Source of the DNA: Aphis gossypii
Taxonomy: Eukaryota > Arthropoda > Insecta > Hemiptera > Aphididae
Length of the DNA stretch: 64,000 bases
Assembly (NCBI RefSeq): GCF_020184175.1
Contig: NC_065530.1
Coordinates: forward strand, 57,079,260-57,143,259
Direction of reading: 5' to 3'
Positions 51,301-64,000 of the stretch are shown here, in pieces. The notes under the pieces are model-generated. The model was not told the origin of the DNA, searched no databases, and was given only the letters and a program-made list of their open reading frames with translations. Positions within the stretch are counted from its first letter, which is position 1; the number at the start of each line of letters is the position of its first letter. The translations under genes were made by a program, and so were the position numbers.

Positions 51301-54300
51301 AGTCCCTGGGGCAGTATCAAATATGTGTTGACCCTCACATTTATTTATGTTACCAAAATTTTTCAATTATGCAATTAAAAAAATAATGGTTTTCTTTATT
51401 ACTTAAGTTTATTTAATTTACGCAATTTTACATTGTACTTATTATGTTTTACAGTGCAGTCATAGGTACATTAATACTGGTAAAATAAAGTTGAATATTA
51501 CGTTTTGATTCATTTTGCGTTGTCTATACATTTTTTTCTTTTAATAATATAATATAGTCTATAGTCTTATATGGAATATGGTATATTTTTCACTTGTTTT
51601 AGTCTTCATAACAGTATGGTGTAAAATTTAAAACAAAATTAAAATTTTTGTAAATAGGTACAGAGTTTATTTTTACTTACTTTTTGAAATAAGTCTAAAC
51701 AGAAAAATCAAAAATAACAAATTGCCCTCGGACACTAATGATTGCATGCTTATACAAATTTAAGAAGATATAGTATTTTAACTTTTGACATTGATAACCT
51801 ATAGTACTCTAAAAAAATAAATCATCATGTTAAAAATATTTGCTTACGATTTTGCAACATACTAAATAATACAATATATTAGTTTTTTTTAGTGTTAGTT
51901 GTTTTTCTTTATATAAGTACTCATTATTTATTATAACTCCCTTTTACACTCAAAAAAAAAAAAACTAAAAATATTAACTTTTATTTATGGATTATTTTAA
52001 TAACAACCTATTATGAGTAGTTTCTTCCTTCTTTCCATTTTTTCTTTTTATAATGAATTTATTATTCTTCTTATTTTTGTAATTTTTAAGTATTTTTACT
52101 CAAAGAACATAATATTTTCTTATGCTTAGTTTTTTTTTTATGTCATTTAATAACTGTCTTGTAACAATATAAATACATTTTTTTTTATACGAGAAATAAT
52201 CTTTTTATTTTGATTTAGATGCGTTAATATTTTTACAATTATCGTGTGCTTAACAAATACCAATTTTATTTTAAAAAGAAAAGATTTTGATTGAAAAAAA
52301 GAAGCTATAAATACTCTCTAGACAGTATATACCTAAATAGTATACATAGAATATAAATATAAATATTAAAAAATATAATTTTTAAATTTATTCCAAAAAT
52401 TAGAATTTGAATTAATATGTACTTTAATTGAAAAATTGGGGTGAGCGTGTTGATGTACCTTATATAATACAGCATTTTGTACTGTATACAATTATGTGTA
52501 CCATTAAATATGTTAAGCTAATCAAATAGATAGTTACTGTAATAAACCCACTTTTCTTCTTGTTTTAATAATAAAAAAAAAATATAGATGTATAGTATGT
52601 GGGGTATGAGTAGGTACTGTGTTACTGTGTTTTAAATTGTTGTTTTATTATTTTTTATATTCCAATGAGATAGTTCCAGAGATAATATAAACTATTGCAA
52701 TTATTATTTAATTAAATATAGTATAGACAGAGAAAATTTTTTTCTATCCAATTTTTTGGCTGTGAAATTTATACTATATAATATTATCATATCAATAATT
52801 AATGATAAACTTAAGATTATTAAAACTTTTAACTATTAGTTTATTGAAGTAGAAATTATAAAAGTTACTAAAATAATAAAAAATAATTCGATTCAATAAA
52901 ATATTAAAATGTTTTTGAGTACTTACCTATAATATATTATTTTTTACAGTAATCATTATTTTATATGGATACCTATATATTCAAAACATTAATAGTTATT
53001 GGGACATTTTAATATTTAATTTTGTCAAGTAAAATTTAAATATAACACGAACGTTCTGCTTTATGAAATGTTGATTGAACTTGCATCATACTTCAAAGTT
53101 TAAAAGTGAAAATCCTTATATTATTTTACTATGACTTGTGTGTCTAACAGATTAGTTTTAAAAATAATTATTATATAAACAATAGAATGAATAAAAATAT
53201 CGTTCAAACAAAAATCCATCATTAAAATATTATCTAGTTGTCGAGATATCATCATTTAAAACTTTCCAAATTCGTTTGAAATAAATAACATTTGATTATT
53301 TTTACTATTACGGTTCATAGGTAGGTAAGTATTTTTTTTTTTTTTTATTAAAAATGAATATTTACAATCTCTGTATACATTATTATTCAATAAGTATATT
53401 TTGAAGACTTATAAGAAAGCAAAAAGACATGTAGACTTGAGTGAAGGGGGCGTAGTTTTTATGAAATGAATAAAAACTTTTCTTATTCTTTGAAATGTGG
53501 TTCTTGATTATTCTTTTTTTTAGAAAATCTCGTTTACTACGAATTATTTTAGATTGAACTTATTTAAAATATGCTTCTAAAAAATAAAATCTGTTATAAT
53601 GTTTCGATGTGAACAATCGACTATATGAAATAATTCATATCGTGAAAATTATATTTTTTAATAATAATATGGATATATTATTACCTAGTTATACTGTAAT
53701 AAGTTTAGTTTCTTTTTTGTTGTTGTAAAAGTACTGAGAATACGATTAAACCATATTAAATGTTGTTGAATAAAATATAAGTGATCAATAATTAGAATAG
53801 TTGTGTTAATTATTGTGATTATTTTATACATGACTATAACAGCTGAATAACACATCATAATAATTGGAAAGTTAGGTAGTTAAATATTTGCTACCCATAC
53901 TATCATAGATTATAACATATATTCAATATAATATTTAATAAACTATTATAATATTAAATATGATTTAAAAATGACAGTATGATTCGATTTTTTCAATATC
54001 TTTGGATTTATAATACCTATACTGTAGAATAATTATAACTATGCATTTTATTACACTAGTTAATTATATGTATTCTGATATTCATACTACATATTATATT
54101 TTATTATTAATTCTAAGTTCAGTAGTTCACTCTAGTCTAAAATGCCTGTTGATATAGATTGAAGTCGTATATTCAAAGTCGAACTAATGCCTAATCAATC
54201 ATCATCTATATTACTTTCCATTCTTATATTATGTAAACACCGACTATTTACACATAATATTTTTCTCCGTGTTATCAATTCACGGAACATTGTACACGTT

Positions 54301-55398
54301 TCAGTTTTTTGTATGAATCAATGAGATTAAAATATAAATAGTATATCTAAATTATATTTTTTAAACTGATACAATAGTAAGTTTTTATATTATTATATTG
54401 ATTATGTTAAAATTACATCATTATACTACGAGTATAAAAAATATTGAAAAATAAGTTGCGTTTTGTTTAAAATAAATTGTTACTCTATGGTGTGTGGTGA
54501 TAATTTTTTTTTTTTTTATAAAATATAATAATTTTGCAGTGTTGATTTTAGAAATAGTGTTCATAATTTAAATAATGTATTGCAATCGATCAAAATATTG
54601 ATAGGAATGATTTGATGTAAAATAAAACTAACTAATAAGATGATGATCATAATAAGTTTATTACATACATTGTTGAATAATATTTATCATATTATTATAG
54701 TTAATCAATTATTTATTAAAATTTTTATTTGCATAACGAATAAGTATTTAATATTAACATTATATTATATAGTTATGTATGCATTTTACACAGAATGAGC
54801 AAAACGTACGTATCATATTATTATGTCATTCATTATCAATTCACAAAAATAAATATAACTTGAATATTCGTATAATATGTATAATATATAATAATATTAT
54901 AGGTTTATAATAAAAATACTTCAGAACACAAAAATAATGAAGTCCAATCACTGGAAAGTGTCAAGGATGACTGCAATTGGCGACATATTTTAAAGTTAAT
55001 TAAATTATAGTATACCTATTATAATACGTCATACTAATACTCATCTGTTCAAATATATATTGATATTCTTATGATTAACTGTATTATATATATAAGTATT
55101 AAGTATATATATATAATACAATATACATACGAAAAGCAACATTCGCATTTGGTTTTTTTTTTTACAAAATATCACATGTGTGGTAAAATGTCCAAAGACG
55201 TTTTCAAAAAGATCGATCATCAATCGCCACTTACAAAAATAATGCGATCTACTCGAAAGAGGTGATGATAATAATAAATAATAGTAATATTTAAAATATT
55301 ATTAAAAAAACAATTATTTCATATAAAAAAATACTTAATAATGATTGTTGTTTTTTATATTAAAAATTCTATAATAAATCATAGAAAAAAGGAAGAAA
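48372..55398. other. Intergenic region between cwo and TBC1D30
   Basis: Contains the likely cwo distal 5' UTR and the promoter candidate near 49.85 kb, a CA tract near 48436-48470 and a TA repeat near 49561-49582. A GC-richer patch at 51181-51350 reads open on the plus strand for 60 codons but is not recognised. Otherwise nothing is seen. Confidence 0.5.
49836..49889 (-). promoter_or_regulatory. cwo: Candidate distal cwo promoter: E-box and TATA box
   Basis: Read on the minus strand: CACGTG at 49884-49889 (GAGCACGTGTACGG), then about 40 bases on TATAAAA at 49836-49842. Both lie in a short CpG-rich patch (about 49840-49960) in otherwise AT-rich DNA, 1.46 kb upstream of the distal cwo ATG. A start near 49805 would require a long or spliced 5' UTR. 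Inference only. Confidence 0.35.
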
Positions 55399-56093
55399 TT
55401 AATTCGAGCCGTCCGAGTATAGACCCAATTCGATGCCGAGCCGTTTGGGCTGCCTGACTTTTGAAGGGAACGGAGCAAATGGTTTCGGTTCCGCCGTAGT
55501 GGAATCTTCAAAGTTATTTTGGCTTTCTTTTGGTTGCTGTGGTGGAATTATTCGATCAACCTTTTCGGTGGAAGACAATGACTCGTCCATAAAAACGTGT
55601 AGAGAATCATCGTTGATGGAAGTTTCAGTTGCAGATTGTGGTTCGTCCGTTAGCAAATCTCGGAATTCATCGGTAGAACTATCGACAGCAGTTATAGATT
55701 CGTTTTCGGTCGAAGTTTCAAAGGTGGTTAAAGATTCACCAAGCATACCGATGTTGTTTATCAAGTCTGGTAATCGTTCTTCTAAGTCTGATTCTGGATC
55801 TTCTATTGCCGCTTTCCCTCTGCACATCCGTTTTAATACTTCCGAATTGGCTCTCAACATTTCAGCTAGACTCACATCACTGATATCATCGTCACTAGTT
55901 TTGACATCAGGTGTACGACATTCTACCACAACGTCAACGACCAGTTTAGCATTTCCATCTCCTTCTTCGTTGCATACATCGTCATCGACCGACCTTTCGC
56001 TACAGCAATCGGACGCAGGATCGTCGCAGAGTTCGGTGGACGTTGACGAAGATGACGACGACGATACGGTTCGTTTCTCTAGGACATGTGGTT
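55399..56093 (-). CDS. TBC1D30: TBC1D30 terminal exon, acidic serine-rich tail
   Basis: 230 codons after acceptor TTATTTCAG. It opens EPHVLEKRTV and then a Ser run from consecutive TCG/TCA-type codons (SSSSSSSTST). Asp/Glu-rich low complexity follows, with a more conserved helix SLAEMLRANSEVLKRM, an Asp/Glu/Thr-rich span, and a conserved ending PFAPFPSKVRQPKRLG...LGLYSDGSN. The plus-strand frame over the same bases is its shadow. Confidence 0.9.
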
Positions 56094-59000
56094 CTGAAAT
56101 AACAAAAAAAAACACATACAATTATGCGGGTCACACCATTAAGTACCTACCTAAGTAAATTAACACTATTTTAATTATTTTACATGTGCTACTCTGCATA
56201 CTACATTCGGTTCAATCTATATATTTGTTTAAGGTGCCTTTCAGTCTATCGTGTGGTTCATTATTTGTTATGTTATTTTATTTGATTATATTATAGATAA
56301 ATATATAAAAAATGAAAGTTTTAAAACTTAGAGATTAGCTAATGTAATCTTTCATTTTTTATAAATATTTTATAAGTAGTATGGTTGATAACAATTTGAT
56401 TACTTTAATCGCACAATAACAATTTGAATATTTTTTAATTGTAATTCATAATAACATAGTACATAAAAAAGATAAAAATAGCATTTGGTAAATTAAAATA
56501 TTGGGATTTTAAGTTTTAACACAACATGTTAAATAATTGACTACAGGAAAGTGTAAAGGTACCATCTTGTTGTGAATGGAAACCGGAAGTTGTACGTAAT
56601 ATGCAGTACCTACAATATTCATGGAGTATATTGTTTAATATGTAATATTATAATGTGTTATAATGTACCTGTTTTGGGTTCCGGTTTTTTGACATCTTGT
56701 ATATATTTTAATGGTATAGATCCAGGTATGGGTCCGATCGATGTGCATCTCAGAGCCGTTTTACCGAACAGCAAATGATTCATCGCCGAAGAGTTGGAGG
56801 TCCCTATAAAGTTTTGTCCATTGCATGCAGCTGTAAGAATATAGTTTTGTTATAAACAGTTATTCGCATTTGAGTGTCAATTGATTTTATTTGGCTTTTC
56901 GATTGTGTTGTTCGGATATTAGGCAACAATTTCATATCCAAAAGACATTAAGCATACTTATTTTATCATGTATTTTACCTGTTAAAATGACTTGGACCTG
57001 TTTCTGCCTTTCTTTGAGTTTGCTGTATTGTTTTTTTAATGACGATATGTCTAACGCCACTTTTTCTCTTTCGGATTCTAAACTAGGAGTCGGCTGCCTA
57101 TTGCTTCTACTGGATTTGTTGTCTATATGAATATAAAGTATGTGCTTATTAAAATATTGTACGTACGAATTTATGTTATTGTCGAGAGAATGCAACTATA
57201 TAGTATTGTTATCTCACGTTTTATTTTGAAGTCGTCCTTTCTGTCGTTTTTCGCAGTCGACGATTTACCATCGAGGTCTTCATCGCTATCTGTCTCCTCG
57301 ATGTCAGACTCGGTGTAAAACAATCGCAGTCCTCGTTTCGCAACGTGACTGACCCATGGATTTATATTGTACATATATCTTTCTCGGAGTTCTTTGACTT
57401 CGACTAATTCGTTCATTGTACTAATTGTCTATGAATGACAATATGAATATGTTTAAAGTTTATACGTAACATCATAATGATAAATAACACGTGTGCGAAA
57501 ATTATTTTAGTAGTAGATATTATTATTATAATAACTACGGCGGGGCTGGGACATGTAAATTCGTTGACGAAAATACTCACGTTGATTAAATTGTTGGCGT
57601 CCATTAAACCGAACTCAAGCATTTCTCTGGTGAGGACAGCCATAATACTATAAAATTCGTCTGCACTTGTCACCGTCATTATCCGACTAAATGGAATAGT
57701 TTTATTTAACGTCAGTACAAAAAAAAAAAAAAAACTTTTTATAAAACTATATTCAAACATTTCAAACTCTCATTTTCGCGACAACGTTGTAATTATATTA
57801 TTATGCAATAACCTAGAAGAAACCTGCGCAATTGCATTATATGGATACTTACGTTTAAAATTAAATTTTCAATAGTATAAATGGATTGGCATTAAGAAGT
57901 AACGTACTGTAAGTATATCAACGTTGAAATTGTGAAATTGTGAATATAACCATAGTTAGGAAATACGCACGATCGGTTAACTTATGATATGAGTTGAAAT
58001 TAGTTTAATTAGTTTTTGTTCAATTCTGTAAAGTGTTTCTAACTTTTAATTCTCGCAAAAAAAAATTAGCTCAAACTAAATTTTAACTAACTTGTCTGTT
58101 TTAAATGTTCTGCAGTTATATACGTTAAATTTATTTTACGCCGAGGATATTTCAGATGTATACATTATGGTGTGCATTTATTATTATTTATTATGCAAAT
58201 GAAAATAATAATTTTTAATTTTGTCCTTCGTAAAAATTACCACAAAAATAAAGTTTCGTAATAACTTATGCTAATAAAGTGACATTTAAAATTATATTTG
58301 TCGTAAAAATAAATATTTTTTGTTTATTTTGATAAGCATTTAACTATAAATGCTAAACGTAATTAAAAGTTATTTCCAGTGAAAGATACAACGTGGGAAA
58401 ATTTAAATATTTTGTTTAATCATGTAATATTCAGAATATTTTAATACCTACTTGTGTTGTTTATAATATAACATCTTATTTTTAAATGTATTGACTTGTA
58501 CTTTGTTCGTTATTTGAAAGGTATGCAAAAATAATTAAAGAAGTTGATAATTGGCTTTACTCTATCATCATAGTTTAAACTTTAATACATTTTATATGGT
58601 TGTCATACACGAACCAAAGATGCTTGTTGTATAATAATAATAACATAATATATACATATATTATGTATTTATTTCATATCAAAAGTATGTATAAACGTCT
58701 TAAATTGTAATTACCTATCGAAAACTTTATAACAATATATAGCCTTAGTGCCAACAGAGTGTTAGACTTAATATACTTAATATAATATTATATACTTACT
58801 CGGACAAAGCATCCCAGATAGCTAGGGCGGTTTTCAAAAGCACTGTGCTTCCTTCAAGGAATATTAAATCCCAGACTCGAAGCACCGTACGCTGAGGAAG
58901 ACAATTGCAAAACAGTGTGAGAAACCACTGCATTGTGAATACGTTCGTCAGGGGTGGTTCATAACTGGTTCCTATTTAATAGTATTGGTATATATGATTT

Positions 59001-59955
59001 ATTCATAATGAAAATAAAATATGACAAAAACGATTTATCTTACCGGAGTCTTTTGATTCAGTCTGTAATCGGTCTAAATGTCTCGATAGATTTTGCAGTC
59101 TGACTCTCAGCAAGTCTCTAAATACAGCCATATCCACGGACAGTCCCCTTAGATTGTTGGCAAAGTAACCTTCGGGAAGTACGCCTTCGATCAAGTATAT
59201 CATTACCTAGACGAAAAAAAATAAACCAATTTTGAGTCACTAAGATTTCGTCGACACAGTGCGACGAACCAACCTTTAGGGCGTCGGATTCATTTTTTTC
59301 CATCACTTGCAGTATGAGAGCCGCCAACATGTTGAACCCCTGACAGTAACCTACTGCCTTGTTCCATCGAGCGAACCCCAAGAGCACTCGTTTCAGTAGC
59401 GCTTGGTTTTCTAGTCCGGATGAACCACAGAATAGACTACAACCAGTCCGGTGCAAGTCCTTCACGATCTGTACACCTAATTCTTCGTCATCTGGGTTGG
59501 TCGTGTCGTTGAAACAAAACCGTTCCACCTTCGGCCACTCTACGTTCCTGGACGACAAGTATTTTTCCGCCAGGGTCAACCATAACTGTGCAACGTAAAA
59601 CGGACCGCGTGTCCGCGTGCGATAATATTATAGATCGGTACGAACCAATATTATTTTATATTTATTTCGTATTATACCAAGCGCGACACGCGATAATAAA
59701 TCATTTTATTGAGGAGAGTACATTTTTGGGCGAGTCAAGTGGTTACGGGTGGTGAATGGTGGTGAACGAGATTGAACGGGCACGAAAGTTGTAGATAATC
59801 ATAATTTATGAATAAATAGATACGTACCGTGTTTCGGAATTCATGCGGAACGCCGTCTGGAAGCCTCGCAACCATTTTCATAGCGCTCTGCCACTGTTCA
59901 AAGTCGCTATCACCGGGCCCAGGTTTCATGTTGAATCTCATTTTGGTGTCTTCAC
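55399..59955 (-). CDS. TBC1D30: TBC1D30-type Rab GTPase-activating protein, 9 exons, 5' end missing
   Basis: Exons in transcript order: 59828-59955, 59274-59585, 59044-59206, 58800-58971, 57581-57686, 57218-57428, 56979-57122, 56669-56830, 55399-56093. Every junction is GT-AG and phase-consistent, giving about 696 visible residues from EDTKMRFNMKPG to the stop. TBC proteins speed GTP hydrolysis on Rab GTPases; TBC1D30 has been linked to Rab8 and ciliary traffic in vertebrates. Numbering from the first visible residue, both catalytic fingers are present: IVKDLHR (82-88, IxxDxxR) and YCQG (122-125, YxQ). TBC1D30-specific stretches follow: NNLRGLSVDMAVFRDLLR, YEPPLTNVFTMQWFLTLF, SADEFYS, LRERYMYNINP, ISSLKKQYSKLKERQKQ (coiled coil) and NHLLFGK. 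The tail is long, Ser/Glu/Asp-rich and ends FAPFPS...LGLYSDGSN. The first visible exon begins mid-codon, so at least one upstream exon exists. Confidence 0.92.
58800..59206 (-). CDS. TBC1D30: TBC1D30 exons completing the TBC fold
   Basis: Two exons, 59044-59206 and 58800-58971. The first encodes VMIYLIEGVLPEGYFANNLR through QTESKDS; the second YEPPLTNVFTMQWFLTLF, LRVWDLIFLEGS and ALAIWDALS. The motif MQWFLTLF followed by LRVWD is a standard TBC C-terminal lobe signature. Confidence 0.93.
59274..59585 (-). CDS. TBC1D30: TBC1D30 exon with both catalytic fingers
   Basis: 104 codons in phase 0 at both ends, from LWLTLAEKYL to NESDALK. It carries FNDTTNPDDEELG, the arginine finger IVKDLHRTG and the glutamine finger VGYCQGFNM, so the GAP is predicted to be catalytically competent. 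Acceptor TTGCACAG, donor AAAG|GTTGGT. Confidence 0.93.
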
Positions 59956-60529
59956 CTATAGATGTATTTTTCCAATCATATTAATCATTGAAATGTGTCT
60001 GTCGTTATAAATAAATAAACAGTATTCTATAATAATATATAATGTGGACTCAATAGCGTCGAAGTAGTATTTTATTTACTTGGTGCAATAATTGACATAC
60101 ATTTTAAGCGGGTGGTGTCGCAATTAAGTTGTGTAAAAACAGAATTAAAATTATGAAGTTTTTCAGAAAAAAAACGAGAATAAACTTATTATTTGATAAT
60201 ATTTGTATAGTTGGAATTTTATTTTTACTCTAAATATATTTTTATACTTCTGCGCCACTGAATAAGGGTTTTGTTGATATTATTTAGGTTTGGGATTTAC
60301 TATACATAAAAGAAAAATACACTATAAATGTATGTCACCATAAATTGTTTAAATTTAACATAGATGCTGATTAACCGTGGTCGATTTTTTTGGAAATTCG
60401 ATGAAATTATCTAAAAGTACTGATTTAATCTTCATTAAATAAAAATAAATATTCAACTTGTTTGTGCACATAGGTAATACAAAAACAATTATTAATGGAA
60501 TAACCAAGATTGGGTTACTTAGTACTTAC

Positions 60530-60600
60530 CATTTCGTTTATCGTACAAATTGGACAATTGAATACAAATTTGAAAATTCAATAAGTATAATATTATTGAC
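60530..60600 (-). CDS. TBC1D30: Candidate upstream TBC1D30 exon
   Basis: A near-perfect donor AAATG|GTAAGTACT leaves one base (G). This completes a Gly codon with the two bases opening 59828-59955, so the join would read NLYDKRN-G-EDTKMRF. The frame is open back to an AATAG acceptor at 60601 and contains no ATG, so another 5' exon would still be needed. The rest of the exon is AT-rich and not recognised; the match rests on donor quality and phase. Confidence 0.33.
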
Positions 60601-62769
60601 CTATTGTTGTTTGTATTAGTATTTTAATAAATTCTACGTTTTTGTCTATTTATATCTTACAATATTATTAATATAACTATGTAAAAAATGAATGATAAAT
60701 GATAAGCAATATGTATATTGTATGTATCAAAAACATGTAACTTCGGTAAAATTAAAATACGTGTGTTCTGGAAAACACTGATAAATACGACGTTTGAGTT
60801 TTTGTATAATAAATTACTATAATTCACAGCCGAGAAAAAAATGTTCCTTCGAGCAATAATCGACATCTTCGTTATTCAAATAAATGTTTTTTTAGCTTTG
60901 TGTCATATTTTATATTTTAAATTATTTTTACAGTTAGGTTAAAATTTTTGTATACTAAATAGAAAAATGAAATATTATTCAGTGATTTTTATTAACAGGT
61001 AAATCAAAACATAACATACCTAGTACTTATATATGATAATGTATAAATGTATAAAAAAGCATTTTAGATGAACAATTTTAAAGCTGTTAAAAAATCTATT
61101 GTGGTTGTCAAGCGGAGCGTGCAGAGGTAACCTGTATTGACCCTATTATATTGTAATAAAATATTTTTTTTAGATAAAATTCTAAGTACATTTTATTTGA
61201 CTAAAAAAAATGTTGTGAATTGACTTTTCTGTTATTTCTAAGAAGTATATTTATTTTTACCACTTCATTTTTAGTCTTCTAGAATTCTCGATTCAAACTT
61301 ACAACTTACGAGTATTGAAATAAAATCTCTAAAAAAATTATTGGTAAATAAAATATTATACATTATTTTTACGTAATTAATTATTAAATATCACTGTATA
61401 TTTTTTCATCATTTAGAAAATATGTAAATGTATTTTTAATTTTTTTAATTCTCATGTACAAATAAAATATAGGGTATTAATTTCTTTATGATTTATGTCA
61501 AGTTTTACATACCTATGTAAAATATTCCAAAATAAAAGATAATTATTTAAATACCAGTATATGATTTAATAGTTAGGTAAAAACTGCTTCACATTATAAT
61601 ACTATATAATATTATATTATCTTGATATTTCGTTATTTTTGGATGACTTAAACTAATTTGATTTTAAATTAAATAAATCGAGTTTTCAAATTGTCAAGGG
61701 TATTCTGCAAGTGTGTTTAAAGTTGATTACAAAAATAACCATTTATAAGTTGAAGAAAAAGTAATACTAAGGTACAAAAAAATAATAAACCTAATTCTAA
61801 GAAATTAGAAACATCATACATACGACTAAATGTTTTTTATATAAATAAAATTAATGAGATTATTTCTGACGATATTTCTATTTTTAAAATTTTCATAAAA
61901 ACTTTAATTTATTTTAACTTATGTTTATTATATTGATTAAGATTAGAATGAATCATATTCGATACCTACTCTTCTAGTAATTCGATAAATAACAATCTTT
62001 TTTTTTTTTTTTTTTTGAGGAAAATCTATTCATAATTTTTACCGTAAAATATAGGTCAGAAGTAGTAAAAATCTATATATTTTTTTTAATGTATACGGTT
62101 TAATATATTTGTTGTAGGAATGGGTGTTTTTAACATATTGTATTTTTAGGATTGGTATACATTTTTAAGTATTTGACATTTTCTTATCCATTTCAATTAA
62201 TTATTAAAGTATTGAATTTAAAGTTATGACTAATATGTTGAAAAATTAATAATCATATCTAATTAAATATCATTTAGGAACTGTAGTTTTTTTATGTAGA
62301 TGTTTATTTGATTTAAATTTTTTTAAATTAATGTAGTTTTTGATTAAAATTATGCTATATATAGTATACAAATAGTTAAAATTAAATTAGAAACCCAAAT
62401 AAAATTTTGAAAATAGGGGTTCTCTTATATTACGAGTATTACTTTAGTATAGTTTGTGGATGCATAATAAAGTAATCGCAACTTCATTTAAGTTGCATTC
62501 AACGTCGACAATAATTAAATTACAATAACGAAAAATAATATGAGTATAATGTACGATGTGCTTGGTAAAGTCATAGAATTACAGCAAACATTAATTTTGA
62601 TTATAGTGATAATTTATTATAATATGACGGATAAATTTTCTATCTAATTTGGATTTCATGTAGACAATTTTAAAATATATAATGTATGTTAGATTACAAT
62701 ATTATGCTTTATACATTTTAGTACAAAGGAAAAAATCCTATAGTATAGAGTAACATAACATTGAAATAT

Positions 62770-63010
62770 TGGAGGTTTTAGGTTTATATTTATTTTTAAA
62801 TCTATTGACACATCTCTCTTTGTCGACTCCGGTGAATTGTTTGATTATCAAAGTGTCATTTTTGTTTACGGTTTTATTTCGAATAAACAAGTTTTTGTCG
62901 TTGACTTTCATTGATCGGATTTGGAAATTATTCTTAAGAACATTTGACGTTAGTAAACAATTTGTTTTTCTCTCATTGAAATGAGTTGTATTTTGACGTT
63001 TACTCTTGAT
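62770..63010 (-). other. Unrecognised minus-strand open frame
   Basis: About 80 codons open between stops, including SMKVNDKNLFIRNKTVNKND and LIIKQFTGVDKERCVNRF. Lys/Asn-rich but with several CpG-containing codons. There is no good splice site at either end; possibly a relic. Confidence 0.2.
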
Positions 63011-64000
63011 TTATGTAACTTTTCTGTCAATTCTTTAATTTTATAAAACTTACTACCCACAACCATATAAAAAAAAGGAAAATAAAATATCGTCTCGTGA
63101 TTTTTTTTATCTCAATTCTATGCTGGTTTGCACTTGACCAAATGATTTTCTAGAATGAAAAAAAGCGATCATGTCTCCCCGTGGATGTTAAATGTTTCTC
63201 AGGAAAAAAATATACACACATTCGTTTAACATATTATATAGTGAAATGCTACATTGAATGAAAGATGCCACGCTGACATGCATACGATTTGAAATAAAGA
63301 TGTGGTGTCTATTCATGGGCCACATTAAATGACGTCGCCGTGTATTAATATAATATAATATATTATATAGTTCAAAATGTAATATTACAATATAAATTTT
63401 TTTCATTTTTGGAAAAAAATTACTAACGTTATCAGATTGATTCCTTTGAACCCTCGGAACATAGGTGCAAACCTCAAGGGTGCTAAAATTGCTGAATATT
63501 AGAGTTAGTACAATGAACCCCATAAACGTAATTAGTACATTTATCATTCATAGTGAAGGTATTGCTAAAAACAGTTAAAATTGTTTTTTTTGTTAAATAA
63601 TATAGTTTTAGTTTATTAAGTTATTTAAAGTTGCACTGGCTTTATAAATTCGTTTACTTTGTATGAAAGTAGTTTTTCTCTATGGAATGATTATCATTTT
63701 GAACTCTTACAATAGGTAATGGAAAATAGCCTAACTTTCTACACGAAAGTAATAGTTAAAGAATTACATACAGGTTAATACTTACAAGTGAGATAATGAG
63801 TAAGTCTATACATGGTAAAAAAATACGTATGTTGGTTAGTATGTTAAGAATGATAAATGTAACATATTAAGATGCTTTTTTTAATTTTTTAAAATATTTG
63901 CATCAGCTAACCAAATTTTAGTACATGATATATGATATATAAAATATATTTTTTATTAATTATCTAATCAGTAATCATTTATTTTAAGTATACTAACTTT

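Larger units (their letters stand above)
59956..64000. other. TBC1D30: Upstream flank or 5' introns of TBC1D30
   Basis: Apart from the candidate exon at 60530-60600 and a weak open frame at about 62770-63010, only AT-rich sequence and homopolymer runs (for example 62000-62017) are seen. The N-terminal exon(s) of TBC1D30 either lie here unrecognised or beyond the right edge. Confidence 0.5.

Noticed and set aside
51181..51378. 65-codon plus-strand frame
   Set aside because: Starts at a TTG, unrecognised, and the opposite strand is broken; probably chance or an old repeat.
55433..56158. 241-codon plus-strand frame
   Set aside because: Exact shadow of the TBC1D30 terminal exon, which is supported by splicing phase and family motifs.
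63188..63547. 119-codon minus-strand frame containing STLEVCTYVPRVQRNQSDNV
   Set aside because: Considered as an N-terminal TBC1D30 exon, but the donor is weak (AAC|GTTAGT), its phase was not shown to match 59955, and the rest is low-complexity.
1..64000. tRNA, rRNA, microRNA and CRISPR signals
   Set aside because: No B-box GGTTCRANNCC with a matching cloverleaf, no rRNA-like stretches, no regular spaced repeats, and none of the common insect microRNA seeds I checked by eye were seen.

Overview
The window looks like a piece of an aphid (Aphididae) nuclear genome. This is inferred from very high A+T, abundant TAGGTA/TACCTA words, short GT-AG exons scattered through long AT-rich introns, and many short inverted-repeat DNA transposons. 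No bacterial-style gene packing, rRNA, tRNA or CRISPR was seen. Exon ends below were placed by hand from splice consensus, reading phase and family similarity recalled from memory; no alignment was run.

Three genes are well supported, all on the minus strand. (1) 8673-13248: a complete eight-exon prostaglandin reductase 1-like NADP-dependent oxidoreductase, 336 aa. (2) 19775-48371: the circadian repressor clockwork orange (cwo), a bHLH-Orange protein. Four shared 3' exons (19775-21486) carry the bHLH, Orange and C-terminal blocks. They can be joined in phase to a distal two-exon 5' end (48316-48371 and 35487-35568; 371 aa) or to a proximal exon (25769-25972; 391 aa from its internal ATG) fed by a CpG-rich promoter island near 27-28.5 kb. 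(3) 55399-59955: nine exons (about 696 aa) of a TBC1D30-type Rab GTPase-activating protein. It is complete at the C-terminus; its 5' end lies upstream, perhaps partly at 60530-60600 and otherwise unseen or beyond the window.

Region by region: 1-5.9 kb is AT-rich with a hAT-like MITE and transposon relics. 5937-6033 may be the first coding exon (mitochondrial-type presequence) of a minus-strand gene leaving the left edge. 6.0-8.7 kb shows nothing. 8.7-13.2 kb is the reductase. 13.2-19.7 kb holds MITEs and three unexplained GC-richer islands. 19.7-48.4 kb is cwo. 48.4-55.4 kb is mostly empty apart from a candidate distal promoter near 49.85 kb. 55.4-60 kb is TBC1D30. 60-64 kb has only weak coding signals.

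The most interesting point is cwo: two alternative N-termini and promoters across about 30 kb, with 17 of the 20 perfect CACGTG E-boxes I found in the window lying within or beside this gene. CACGTG is the element bound by CLK/CYC and by CWO itself. Cwo is a core clock repressor, so this may be a compact self-regulating clock locus in an insect known for photoperiodism. The three genes show no obvious shared pathway.
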